Below, one piece after another: positions 37,926 to 46,169 of a stretch of 64,000 nt of DNA. How positions within the stretch are numbered: the first letter of the stretch is position 1; each line of letters begins with the position of its first letter. A model generated the notes under the pieces. It had not been told where the DNA came from. It did no database searches and worked only from the letters and a program-made list of their open reading frames with translations. Position numbers and translations under genes: made by a program. Source of the DNA: Xanthobacteraceae bacterium (GTDB lineage Bacteria; Pseudomonadota; Alphaproteobacteria; Rhizobiales; Xanthobacteraceae); contig JAQSWY010000008.1 of the NCBI GenBank assembly GCA_029266425.1, forward strand, positions 62,001 to 126,000, written 5' to 3'.

Positions 37926-38941
37926 CAAAGCGGCAGAGTTCGCTCGCGCCTGACGAGAAGCGGCTGCTCTGCTTCCACGCAGACCCGCGGAACCTGCCGC
38001 CCGAGACGCTCGACTGGCCGGAGCGGGTGTTCGAGCGCATCCTCGATGCCGCGCACGATCATGGCGTGCTCGCCATCGTCTGGCGGAAACTGCGCGGTCC
38101 GTCGCGGGCCGCCGCCTCGAGCGAAGGCTTCAGGAAGCGGCTGGCGCGCATCGAGGAGGAGCATACGCTCGGCGTCGGCCAATCCATGCTGCTCCGGCAC
38201 CATGCCGCCCGCATCTCGAAATTGCTGCGCGAACAGGGCATTCCGGCCCAAATCGTGAAGGGGCCAGTGTTCGCCGATCATCTTTACGAGCATCCCTCGG
38301 ACAGGCCTTTCACCGACATTGACATACTTGCCGATGTGGATGATCTCCGCCGCATCGGCAGCGTGGTGGAAGCCTGCGGCTTCGAGCGCGACGCCAAGGC
38401 CTGGGACAATTCGGAACGGTACCAAGAGTACAAGTGGTATCTGCGCGGCAACGACTCCATCATGGTCGAAGTACAAGGCAATATGGTGCACTACCCTGCC
38501 CTGCGGCGCAGGCTGTCCTTCGGCTATGCCGAGCTCAAGGCGGCCAGCCCGGGTGATGAGCAATCAGCGGTCGCGATGCTGCTGATCGCCGTAGTCCATG
38601 CGCTGGCCGGGCACAAATTCCACCGGCTGCTGTTCGCCGTGGATATCGCCCAGGCGGCGCGCCGAATCACCGATCCGACCGAAATGGTCCGCGCTGCCGA
38701 AAGGCTTGGCGCTGCGCTCGAGGTCCGGACCGCGCTCAGCGTGACCTCCCGACTGTTCCGGGATGCCGAGATCGAGGCGCTCGCCCGTCACTTTCCCGAG
38801 GGCCCGAGGGCACGGCTGGGCCAGCGGCTGATGAACGAGGATACCGTGCTGGATGCCGTGCCGAAGACCAGCCGGGCATCCCATCTGCGCCGCCATGGCT
38901 TCCGCTGGCTGCAGATGCTGGGACCCGGCGCGCACTCCTAG
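37922..38941 (+). CDS. Nucleotidyltransferase family protein (PF14907-like)
   Basis: A 339-residue protein of the NTP_transf_5 type often found with lasso peptide genes. The conserved core KGPVFADHLYEHPSDRPFTD, followed by IDIL, gives KG at 113-114 and the metal-binding DID at 132-134. The rest is helical. The reaction in RiPP clusters is not established; transfer of a nucleotide to a substrate has been suggested. It is coupled to the ACP gene by a 4-base overlap and ends the plus-strand operon. Confidence 0.8.
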   Translation: MTKRQSSLAPDEKRLLCFHADPRNLPPETLDWPERVFERILDAAHDHGVLAIVWRKLRGPSRAAASSEGFRKRLARIEEEHTLGVGQSMLLRHHAARISKLLREQGIPAQIVKGPVFADHLYEHPSDRPFTDIDILADVDDLRRIGSVVEACGFERDAKAWDNSERYQEYKWYLRGNDSIMVEVQGNMVHYPALRRRLSFGYAELKAASPGDEQSAVAMLLIAVVHALAGHKFHRLLFAVDIAQAARRITDPTEMVRAAERLGAALEVRTALSVTSRLFRDAEIEALARHFPEGPRARLGQRLMNEDTVLDAVPKTSRASHLRRHGFRWLQMLGPGAHS

Positions 38942-38975
38942 GGCCTCGGACAATTTTATCCGAACGGACAATGCT

Positions 38976-39965
38976 TTAATCGATGGAGCCCGACACCGCC
39001 GCGAGGATTCTCGCCGGCACGTTCTCCTGGTCCGCGCCGATGCGGAGCTCGAACACGGGCGAACCCGCGATCAGCCGCGCCAACTGGGTCCAGCGTCTCG
39101 CCTGGTGCTCGAGCACGCCGTTCCGGCTGCCCCGCACATTGTCGGCCGCGAGCGCTGCAAGCGCCTCGGCCTTATTCAGGCGGGCGACGCCACCCGGCTG
39201 GTCGGTCCGCGAGAGCATAAACACACCCACCACGGCGCGCGGGCGCGCATCCTCGATCCGGATGAGTGTGGCCAGCGTGTGGAGCGGCACTTCCTGCTCA
39301 TTCTCGCTGTCCCACTGCCCCGTGAGCGAAGAGGCGAGCCAAGGCAGCATGCGCGCGGTGTTGGCATGGACCTTGAGATATCTCGGTATTCCCCACGCCG
39401 ACATCCCCGTCTCGGAGAGCGCAAGCACCATCGCGTCATCCGAGCAGAGGCCAAAGCCGGCACGGGCGAGGTTCAAGGCCGTGGTGGTCTTGCCGGTGCC
39501 GCTCGCTGCATAGAGCAGGACGAGATCATCGGTGCCGGGCAGCGTGAGCCCGGCGGCATGCACGCTGGCCTGGCCGAACGAATCGACCGCGGCCTCCAGA
39601 GCCAGCATGCCGGCGGTGCCGGCGGCCCGAATCTCTGCGCCATTGAGCGTCGCGAGATCGGCAACACGGCCGGAGGGCTGAATGTGCAGCGAGACATCGC
39701 TGGCAAAGAGCAGAAGATCGTCCTCGCGCTTGAACAAAGTGTAGTCGCCATCGTCGAGCACAGGGCCCGAATAGACGAGTTGGTCGCCGATCCGGCCGGC
39801 ATGGAGCAGACCGCGGCTCACGCGGATGCGAAAGTCCGGCGTTCCCGTTTCCCGGGAGCGCAGCGCACCGACGAAGGCTTCGAGATGCGAGACCGCGGCC
39901 TCGTTGTCGGCCTCGATCTGCAGCACACGCCCGCCCAGCACATATTGGCGAATGACCTGCTCCAT
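38976..39965 (-). CDS. HPr-kinase-like protein
   Basis: A 329-residue P-loop protein related to HPr kinase/phosphorylase. Walker A ASGTGKTT lies at 154-161 in LYAASGTGKTTTALNLARAG, and GLCSDDAMVLALSE (about 172-185) supplies the acidic pair. Homologues in lasso clusters phosphorylate the peptide; in paeninodin the target is a C-terminal Ser. Here the only conserved core Ser is in NFSGKK. I start at the ATG at 39965, 11 bases after the B2 stop. A longer open frame to 40343 overlaps B2 and is rejected. Confidence 0.82.
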   Translation of the reverse strand: MEQVIRQYVLGGRVLQIEADNEAAVSHLEAFVGALRSRETGTPDFRIRVSRGLLHAGRIGDQLVYSGPVLDDGDYTLFKREDDLLLFASDVSLHIQPSGRVADLATLNGAEIRAAGTAGMLALEAAVDSFGQASVHAAGLTLPGTDDLVLLYAASGTGKTTTALNLARAGFGLCSDDAMVLALSETGMSAWGIPRYLKVHANTARMLPWLASSLTGQWDSENEQEVPLHTLATLIRIEDARPRAVVGVFMLSRTDQPGGVARLNKAEALAALAADNVRGSRNGVLEHQARRWTQLARLIAGSPVFELRIGADQENVPARILAAVSGSID

Positions 39966-39976
39966 TTGGCTCAAGG

Positions 39977-40387
39977 TCACACACGATGGACGTGGATAGT
40001 CACCATGTCCGGATCCTTGTCGCTCAGCACCGGCACATTGTCGATGCACACCCAACAATGCGCTGCGAGCGCCGCAGCGTTCATCGAGTCTGGTTTGATG
40101 CCGAAACGCAGCTCGGGCCTCAGCCCGGCCTGCGCCATGTAGCCGAAGGCGAGCAGGCCCTGCCGCAAGCACTTGCGGTCGCGCATCAGGATGGGATTGC
40201 GTGTCGCCTTGCGTACCGCCCCGCTGATATAGTCCGCCGGCAGGCCGAGATAAATGCGGTTCGGTTGGCTTGGAACCACGGCCAGCACATCCTCGAATGA
40301 CTTGCCGGCGATCTGGAACGGCAGAAGCCGTGCCGCGAGCCAAAGCTCAGCGCGAAACCTGACCCTCTTGCCCAGAGATAGAAGCAT
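39977..40387 (-). CDS. Lasso peptide B2-type leader peptidase
   Basis: A 136-residue transglutaminase-like cysteine protease of the lasso B2 family, which removes the leader peptide. The nucleophile is Cys73 in MRDRKCLRQGLLAFGYMAQA, and the His is His110 in LAAHCWVCIDNVPVLSD, with Asp116 or Asp123 as the third member. Length is normal for a stand-alone B2. It lies between the PqqD-like gene and the HPr-kinase-like gene. Cleavage would be expected after the T-A pair two residues past the conserved Thr of the leader. Confidence 0.88.
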   Translation of the reverse strand: MLLSLGKRVRFRAELWLAARLLPFQIAGKSFEDVLAVVPSQPNRIYLGLPADYISGAVRKATRNPILMRDRKCLRQGLLAFGYMAQAGLRPELRFGIKPDSMNAAALAAHCWVCIDNVPVLSDKDPDMVTIHVHRV

Positions 40388-40395
40388 GGCTCTGT

Positions 40396-40680
40396 TCAGT
40401 TGACGCGGCGGATGATCTGCTCGTCCAGGAGCTGGCGCGCCAACCCCCCGAAATCATTCGAGAGCGTTGCCGAATCAGTGTCAAACTCGACGCCGAGCAG
40501 TTCAATCACATCCGAGAAGGTGCGCTGCCCGTCGAGCTTCGACAGGAAGGCCTCGGTCGTCTCGTTACAGGTGAAGAGCTGGCCAGTATCGGTGAGAAGC
40601 ACGACCGCCCCATCGCCGACCGACTGCATGGAAGCATGGTCCTGAAGCGTGAAGACGGCAGACGAATCAATAGCTGACAT
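40396..40680 (-). CDS. PqqD-like RiPP recognition protein (lasso B1)
   Basis: A 94-residue winged-helix protein of the PqqD family (RiPP recognition element). The core VVLLTDTGQLFTCNETTEAF and LLDEQIIRRV are typical. It would bind the YxxPxL leader and present it to B2. The ATG at 40680 has GGAGG upstream; a start at 40701 is also possible. It follows precursor 10 by 106 bases and precedes B2 by 8, forming one operon. Confidence 0.88.
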   Translation of the reverse strand: MSAIDSSAVFTLQDHASMQSVGDGAVVLLTDTGQLFTCNETTEAFLSKLDGQRTFSDVIELLGVEFDTDSATLSNDFGGLARQLLDEQIIRRVN

Positions 40681-40786
40681 GGCGTACGCCTCCGCTGCCA
40701 TCGGCTCTCTCGGAGCCGGAGCGGCCTACCGGATGAATCGGCCCGATAAGTCAGGCCGATTCATCGAACGGAACTGTATAAGCACC

Positions 40787-40888
40787 TCAGTCGATCTTGC
40801 CCTTCTTACCGGAGAAATTGGCCCCGGCTGTAACGGCCGACAAGGTCTGAGCCTTGATCAGCGTCGGCATCTCATAAATCTTCCGCAT
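40787..40888 (-). CDS. RiPP precursor peptide 10 (33 aa), detached copy
   Basis: Leader MRKIYEMPTLIKAQT is the most divergent of the set: Met for Arg before Pro, and no Gly in the KSG position. Even so the block LSAVTAGANFSGKKGK is intact and the tail is ID. It is the first gene of the minus-strand operon with the PqqD-like, B2 and kinase genes. Confidence 0.86.
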   Translation of the reverse strand: MRKIYEMPTLIKAQTLSAVTAGANFSGKKGKID

Positions 40889-41127
40889 AATAATCCCCCA
40901 AAAGTCAGAAGAACACGAGCATCAATTTATCAGCAGCGCTTCGTCAACCATACTCCGATACTTGCAGCCAACATTTAGCAGGTGTGTTGCATTGGTGCCG
41001 CTGGATGCATTCAGTGGTGCGCAGTGATCGACCCGCGGCCAGGAACCCCAATCTCCTCACCGCATTGCTCCAGATCAACACGCCTCCACTCTTCCATGGT
41101 GTCTCGGCGATAGCCGGAGCCACCTGT

Positions 41128-41539
41128 ATGAATCTCGCCACCGCCAACAAGCCGCCGCCCAAGACCGCCGTGCCCCCGCCCGAGATCGCGGACGAGGACG
41201 ACCTGCCGCTCAATGTGGCGCCGCGGCGGATTTATCCGATTGCGGTCGCTGGTCGCCCTGCCGACCCTGGTCGGCGCATCCGCCTCGTCGGCCATGGCCT
41301 CATCGATGGTTGCCGCGCCGCTGGGCCTCGCGACATGCGGCGTCGCTGTCGGCGGCATCAGCGGCATCGTCGCTTGGCACATTGTTGCGATGTACGCGCC
41401 CGCGCTTGCGGTCGGCATGCTGGCCGAGCGCCTGGGCGTCGTCCGCCTTGCCATGGCGAGCGCGATCATCGCGATCGCCGCCGCGGTCACGGCGAAGTCC
41501 TCGAGCGAAATACTCGCGGTTGACGCCCCTAAGGAGTGA
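41128..41539 (+). pseudogene. MFS transporter remnant, frameshifted
   Basis: The middle part of a major facilitator protein: SSMVAAPLGLATCGVAVGG, then GIVAWHIVAMYAPALAVGML and AERLGVVRLAMASAIIAIAA, resembling the MTATPLAM...WHVxAMFAPSF region of many MFS exporters. The linker before it (ANKPPPKTAVPPPEIADEDD) is in another frame, so a frameshift lies near 41230. Both ends are missing. It may be a decayed exporter or an older gene cut by island insertion. Confidence 0.6.
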
Positions 41540-42268
41540 TACCTCTCCTTCCCACAATCGGACGCTCCCAAGTTCGGCTAAGGGTCAGAGGTTGCCGCAG
41601 GACTTGCGCGAACGAATGTCCGCTAACGGTCGATTTGCCCCGTCGATCTCGGTCCGGTGTTCGATCAGGCGGCAGCGAACGGTGATGCCTGTTCGCATCC
41701 CGCAGACTTGCATCGTTCTAAGTTCGCCGGAATCCTCAAGTGTCAGATTTCCAGTACTAGTCCGGCGACCAGGCCGCTAACGGAAGCTCGCAGAGGCTTC
41801 AAGAACGTGTCGGAAATCGGAGCCCCGCGAAAGGCACATAGTTCGATATTTCCATACGAAGGGGAGCCACTCTACTCAGATAAGCGCCTGATATTGCTAG
41901 TTTTTAGGAAGAACCCTTCCGGCTTTCCTGGCGCTTTTCCGAATCCGATTTCGGGCAGGTTCGATTCCGCAGTTGGATCCACGAGTCCGGCAGAATCGAC
42001 ACGCGCTGCCCTGCGACCTGCCTGAGTTCACGACCTGCGGCAATGACGACGTCGACGGTCCGGCGATGGCCGCGGACGCTCTGGAGGTGATCGTATCCGT
42101 TGCGCGCAAGCAGGGCCGAGCCGTACCGGCGCCGTCAGAGGCGCTGCCGGGTGAGCACCTGGTGGAGCTCGGCCGGGGCTGGCAGCGCGGGTGGCGTCGG
42201 GTGAGCAACAATAGTGGCCACACTCGCTATACTGCCGGTCGGGCTGTTGCGCCCGCTGCGAAGGATCG
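41540..42268. other. Gene-poor stretch right of the island
   Basis: About 730 bases in which I see no coherent gene on either strand. At 41955-41968, GCAGGTTCGATTCC matches 13 of 14 bases of the tRNA-Asn T arm (32411-32424). Confidence 0.5.
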
Positions 42269-42520
42269 ATGATGCCTCAGTATAAACTCGTTCTCTGCCC
42301 AGATGATCACACCGTCTTACGAGAGATTCTGAACGAGATTGGCGAAAGCGGTGGCCGGATCATTAGCTTGAATTGGGAGCCGGAGCGGACCATTCCCGCA
42401 GAGAATTCGAAGCGCCTCCGAAAGGCCTCCGGATATTCCATCGTGGTGGAAGAACTCGTTGATGCCCGTGATCCGCGCGGCCTCAGCGGCACGGTTCCGA
42501 GGCTGCCACCGGGGCGGTAG
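42269..42520 (+). CDS. Small protein of unknown function
   Basis: An 83-residue soluble protein (YKLVLCPDDHTVLREILNEI, GGRIISLNWEPERTI, ASGYSIVVEEL). It has an alternating strand-helix-strand look and no repeats. I do not recognise the family. Its composition differs from that of nearby shadow frames, which supports coding. Nothing in the surroundings suggests a role. Confidence 0.55.
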   Translation: MMPQYKLVLCPDDHTVLREILNEIGESGGRIISLNWEPERTIPAENSKRLRKASGYSIVVEELVDARDPRGLSGTVPRLPPGR

Positions 42521-42561
42521 GCTCACGAGAAACTCGGCGCCGGCGGCGCGTCATCGGACGG

Positions 42562-42795
42562 CTAGTTGGCGCGAGGGCGGGAGCGGAATGTGGGCAGCGC
42601 CTTCAAGGCGAAGCCGATGAGCACCTCGCGATCTCGTATGCCGAGACCGGCGCCCTCCATTAACGAGGCTGCCAGCTTCTGCCGGAGCGCAGCGTTTGCG
42701 GCAATATGTTTGCTCCCCGTAGCCGCGGCGCACGCGCTGTTGAGACACTCCTCAAGCAAGGCGACCATTTCCGGGTCATAACTGTTGAAAGGCAT
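42562..42795 (-). CDS. Small protein of unknown function (MPFNSYDPEM type)
   Basis: A 77-residue product starting MPFNSYDPEMVALLEECLNS. It contains AALRQKLAASLMEGAG and ends RDREVLIGFALKALPTF, so it is probably all helical. Related short hypothetical proteins starting MPF-YDPE are familiar from Rhizobiales genomes. The frame is open 28 codons further upstream, into a repeated segment (42847-42953). Confidence 0.55.
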   Translation of the reverse strand: MPFNSYDPEMVALLEECLNSACAAATGSKHIAANAALRQKLAASLMEGAGLGIRDREVLIGFALKALPTFRSRPRAN

Positions 42796-43221
42796 GTTTG
42801 CCTCCCGGTCCCACCAGACCGCACTCCAACCAGCCTCTGCTTGCGCAGCAAAAGGACGGCGACCGACCTTGCGGGACACCGGGCGCCTGTCCCCGCCGAC
42901 GGCGAAGAGAGAAACCGGCAGCGGCGCAGTATATTTCGAATTTTGAATACACTGTAGCGGCTGGATAAAAAGCGCCGCCTCAGGGCGACCAACGGGCGGC
43001 GCAGTGGATACGCAATGCCCCAGCGGGAAACTGCCGAGGCGCTCGGCGGAAGCTCCGAGCGCCGGCTAAACAGTTGAATGCGTCAGTTGTTCCTGGCTCG
43101 CACCGGCGAGGTGCCCAGCGCGGTGCCCCTGACCATGCGGGAGCCAAGCCATAGGGACTGCGCCTCCCGGATAGGCGCAACGGGGTCGATCTCCGCACAG
43201 TCGGCTAGTCAACTCCTACGA
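42796..43221. other. Intergenic region with repeated segment
   Basis: No further gene seen. Bases 42891-42950 are similar to 46495-46560 on the other side of the histidine kinase. Confidence 0.5.
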
Positions 43222-43590
43222 TCATTCCCCCAATTTCGAACCCCGTAAGGCCTTGGCAATGGCCGCAAGCAGGGCCTCGGCATCGAAGGGCTTGCGGAAG
43301 ATGCTCTGGGGGCGGCCCTGATCCGCCATCTCGTGGCCGCCGGTGATCAGGAACACCGGCAGCTCCGGACGCGCCTTCCTCACCAGGTCACGAAGTTCGA
43401 AGCCGTTCATGCCGGGCATCCCGATATCGGTGATGAGCACGTCCACGCCCGACAGCCCGCTATTGAGAAGCAGCCCCGCCGACGAGAAGCTGCGGGCCAT
43501 ATAGTCCGCAGACTCCAGGAGCTCCTCCAGTGACTCGAGCAGTCTTGGATCGTCATCGACGACCGCTACGACAGGTTTTCGCTTAGCCAT
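43222..43590 (-). CDS. Single-domain response regulator (receiver)
   Basis: A 122-residue CheY-like receiver with no output domain. Acidic pocket VVDDDPRLLESLEELL, phospho-acceptor Asp in DVLITDIGMPGMNG, Thr in FLITGG and Lys in FRKPFDAEAL. The start at 43590 (MAKRKPVVAVVDDD) has GGGAG upstream. It lies just downstream of the PAS histidine kinase on the same strand, so it is probably its partner in a FixL-like arrangement. Confidence 0.88.
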   Translation of the reverse strand: MAKRKPVVAVVDDDPRLLESLEELLESADYMARSFSSAGLLLNSGLSGVDVLITDIGMPGMNGFELRDLVRKARPELPVFLITGGHEMADQGRPQSIFRKPFDAEALLAAIAKALRGSKLGE

Positions 43591-43736
43591 GCTCAACTCC
43601 CTCCCGCACGGCGCGAGTGGGTGGTCGGTATTTCCAGCCATTCTGCAAACGCATTCCATTTATGTAACTGCAGCGTGACCTTGCAGTTCCCGGCTCAGCG
43701 GCGGCTCATTTATTGAGAAGACCGCTCACGTCGTCA

Positions 43737-46169
43737 TCACGCCGCTTTCACTTCAACTGGCAACGTGAAGATGAACGTCGTGCCCTGCGGCCCGTTCCTC
43801 TCCGCCCACAATCGTCCGCCGTGCGACTCGACGATCGAACGGCAGATCGCCAGCCCCATGCCCATCCCTTGCTCTTTGGTGGTAAAGAACGGCTCGAAGA
43901 TCTTGTCGGGAAACTCGACGCCCTGGCCGCGATCGCTGATCTCGGCTCGGACGACGTCCCCCATCCGGCGCACGCGCATTTCGAGAACTCGATCGTCCAC
44001 GACGGAGTCCATCGCATCCATCGCGTTGCGGATGAGATTGACCAGAACCTGCTGGATCTGGACGCGATCGAACGCGACCAGCGGAATGTCGCTTCCGACA
44101 TCAACGTGGATACGGACGCGCCGCCGCATCGCATCGTCGGCCACGAGCTCGCGTGCCTCGGCGATGACACTGCTGAGCGTCGCGCTGTTCCTCGCCTCGG
44201 TGGATTGCTTGAACAGCGCGCGGATGCGGCCCACGACATCGGCCGCGGAGTTTGCGTCACGGACGATGCGCTCGGCCGTGAGCTTCGCACGCTCGAGGTT
44301 CGCAGGCTCGGCCGAAAGCCAACGGTGACAGGCATGGGAATTCGCGACAATCGCAGCCAGTGGCTGGTTCACCTCGTGCGCGATAGAAGCCGAGAGTTCC
44401 GCAAGGCTTGCAGCCTGGGTCGCCCGCGCAAGCTTCTCGGAGGCGCGCCGCAGTGCCTCCTGCGCGCGCACCTCATCTTCGATGTCGGCGTTCGCGCCGT
44501 ACCATTCCACAATTGCTCCATCCTGATCATGCCGAGGTGCCACTCTGCATTCCGACCACCGATAAGCGCCATCTTTCTCACGCAAGCGAAACCGCATGAC
44601 GGTCGCGCGACCGGTTTCGAAACAATTCTGCAACGTACGCTGCACTTCAGGGGCGTCTTCGGGATGAATAAGCTCTTGAGCCAGATTTGCGATGCTCGAC
44701 TCCTCAATGGATTCGAAATTTCCGATAACAGAGCGGAGATAGTCCTGGTATCGCTTGTTGAAATAGACTGGGCCTCCCGTCGGGGTTGCACTCCATATGC
44801 GGACCGGCACGGCGTCGATTATCTGCTGCAACTGCTGCTCGCTGCGTCGCAGCGCGTCTTCGACGAGCATCTGATCGTCTATGTCGTGACAGAGGCCGTA
44901 CCACTGCACGATATGTCCGTCCTGATCCCGCACCGGATCCGCCCGGCTCGACATCCAGCGATAGACGCCGTCGGCGCGGCGCAAGCGGTATCGCATTGCG
45001 AAGCTCTCGCCGGTGGCAAGGCAGCAATGGAGCGCGTCGCTGAACCCTGCTGCGTCGTCCGGATGGACAGTCTCTATGACCGCCTCCAGCCGGCTCATGC
45101 CGGGTTTGTCCGTATCCGCTACATCCAGGCCGAGGAAATCGACCATGCGCTTGTTGAAGAAAATCGGCTCGCCGTCGGGCGTCAGACGCCAGACGTGGCT
45201 AGGAACCATATCCACGAGTTGCGAGAGCTCCCGCTCCCGGTCGCGCAATGCCTCCACGCTTTGGCGTAATGTGAGCGTCGCCAGCTGATGCTGGCGGGAT
45301 ATGGCGGCCACGATGAGCGCCGAGAATGCCGAGATCGCCAGAAAAAGCTGCAGCATTATCTGCTTGTGCTTCTGAGACTCGGGATCGCCGGCAAATTGGC
45401 TGGCACCGGAAATCGTGAATACCGCCGTGAACAGGGCGAGGAGGGTCAAGGCGACGACGGCGCCTCTGAACTCAAAGCGCACCGCCGCCCAAAGAAGAGG
45501 CGGCATGATGATGTAGGCGAAGGGCAGATAACCGCCTAGGGAAAGGGCGGCGACACCAAGAAAGATCACCCCCAGGACGCCAGCTTCCATCCACCGCGCG
45601 GCAGTGAGCTCGGCCTTGGCGCGCCAGCTGTGGAATACGACCAGCGCCAGTGGCGCTACGATCAGAACCCCCGTGGCATCTCCGATCCACCATAGAGGCC
45701 AGGCCGCCGCGAAGGTTTGTGATTGCATGCCAAACCACGCAAGCGTCGCACTTCCGACCGTAGCGCTTATGACTGGCGCAATACCGGCGCCGAGCACGAC
45801 GAATGCGAGAACTTCCTGCAAGGTTTCCAGCCGGACCGGCCGCTTGCTGGTCCGGTTCACGAGCCATGCCCCGGCCGCTGCTGCAAGAGCGTTGCCGACA
45901 TAGATCAGGAAGGCCGCAGCCAGCGGACTGTGGAACCACAGGAAATTGCTGAACAGTTCAGCCAGGCAACCCGCCAGCACCCACCAGGGCCAGCTCTGCC
46001 TGGGAGCGAGGACAAGCGTGGCTGTAAAGAGCCCGCCTGGAGGCCAAATGGAAATGCCCGTTCCAGGTACGATTGCGAGCGACTGAGCGAACCCGCAACC
46101 CAGGACATAGGCCGTAAAAAATAGCCCCAGATGCAAGAGTTGGGGGCGTTGCGACCAGACACTCGTCAT
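43737..46169 (-). CDS. MASE1-PAS-PAS sensor histidine kinase
   Basis: An 810-residue membrane kinase. The N-terminal MASE1-type membrane domain has about eight helices (GISIWPPGGLFTATLVLAPR near the start). Two PAS domains with PAC-like ends follow (WRLTPDGEPIFFNKRMVDFL; WSATPTGGPVYFNKRYQDYL). The kinase core has the phospho-His in SIAHEVNQPLAAIVANSHAC, the N box NLIRNAMDAM and the G box GQGVEFPDKIFEPFF. The start at 46169 has GGAG upstream. No DNA-binding partner is adjacent. Confidence 0.9.
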   Translation of the reverse strand: MTSVWSQRPQLLHLGLFFTAYVLGCGFAQSLAIVPGTGISIWPPGGLFTATLVLAPRQSWPWWVLAGCLAELFSNFLWFHSPLAAAFLIYVGNALAAAAGAWLVNRTSKRPVRLETLQEVLAFVVLGAGIAPVISATVGSATLAWFGMQSQTFAAAWPLWWIGDATGVLIVAPLALVVFHSWRAKAELTAARWMEAGVLGVIFLGVAALSLGGYLPFAYIIMPPLLWAAVRFEFRGAVVALTLLALFTAVFTISGASQFAGDPESQKHKQIMLQLFLAISAFSALIVAAISRQHQLATLTLRQSVEALRDRERELSQLVDMVPSHVWRLTPDGEPIFFNKRMVDFLGLDVADTDKPGMSRLEAVIETVHPDDAAGFSDALHCCLATGESFAMRYRLRRADGVYRWMSSRADPVRDQDGHIVQWYGLCHDIDDQMLVEDALRRSEQQLQQIIDAVPVRIWSATPTGGPVYFNKRYQDYLRSVIGNFESIEESSIANLAQELIHPEDAPEVQRTLQNCFETGRATVMRFRLREKDGAYRWSECRVAPRHDQDGAIVEWYGANADIEDEVRAQEALRRASEKLARATQAASLAELSASIAHEVNQPLAAIVANSHACHRWLSAEPANLERAKLTAERIVRDANSAADVVGRIRALFKQSTEARNSATLSSVIAEARELVADDAMRRRVRIHVDVGSDIPLVAFDRVQIQQVLVNLIRNAMDAMDSVVDDRVLEMRVRRMGDVVRAEISDRGQGVEFPDKIFEPFFTTKEQGMGMGLAICRSIVESHGGRLWAERNGPQGTTFIFTLPVEVKAA

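Larger units (their letters stand above)
33063..40888. other. RiPP-type biosynthetic gene cluster with ten lasso-leader precursors
   Basis: The cluster comprises a glycosyltransferase (+), nine precursor genes (-), a ligase-GNAT-ACP-nucleotidyltransferase operon (+), then HPr-kinase-like, B2 peptidase, PqqD-like and a tenth precursor (all -). No asparagine-synthase-like lasso cyclase and no dedicated exporter are present. The borders are inferred from the tRNA-Asn/integrase on the left and a broken transporter gene on the right (41128). Confidence 0.8.

Noticed and set aside
38976..40343. Longer HPr-kinase-like protein of 455 residues
   Set aside because: The extra N-terminal 126 codons overlap the B2 gene in another frame and look random; the ATG at 39965 fits the kinase start.
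33973..40888. A standard lasso peptide cluster
   Set aside because: The leader and B1/B2 fit, but there is no cyclase and no acidic ring residue in the cores.
40944..41213. Minus-strand open frame of 89 codons
   Set aside because: No ribosome-binding site or conserved sequence; it overlaps the MFS remnant in antisense.
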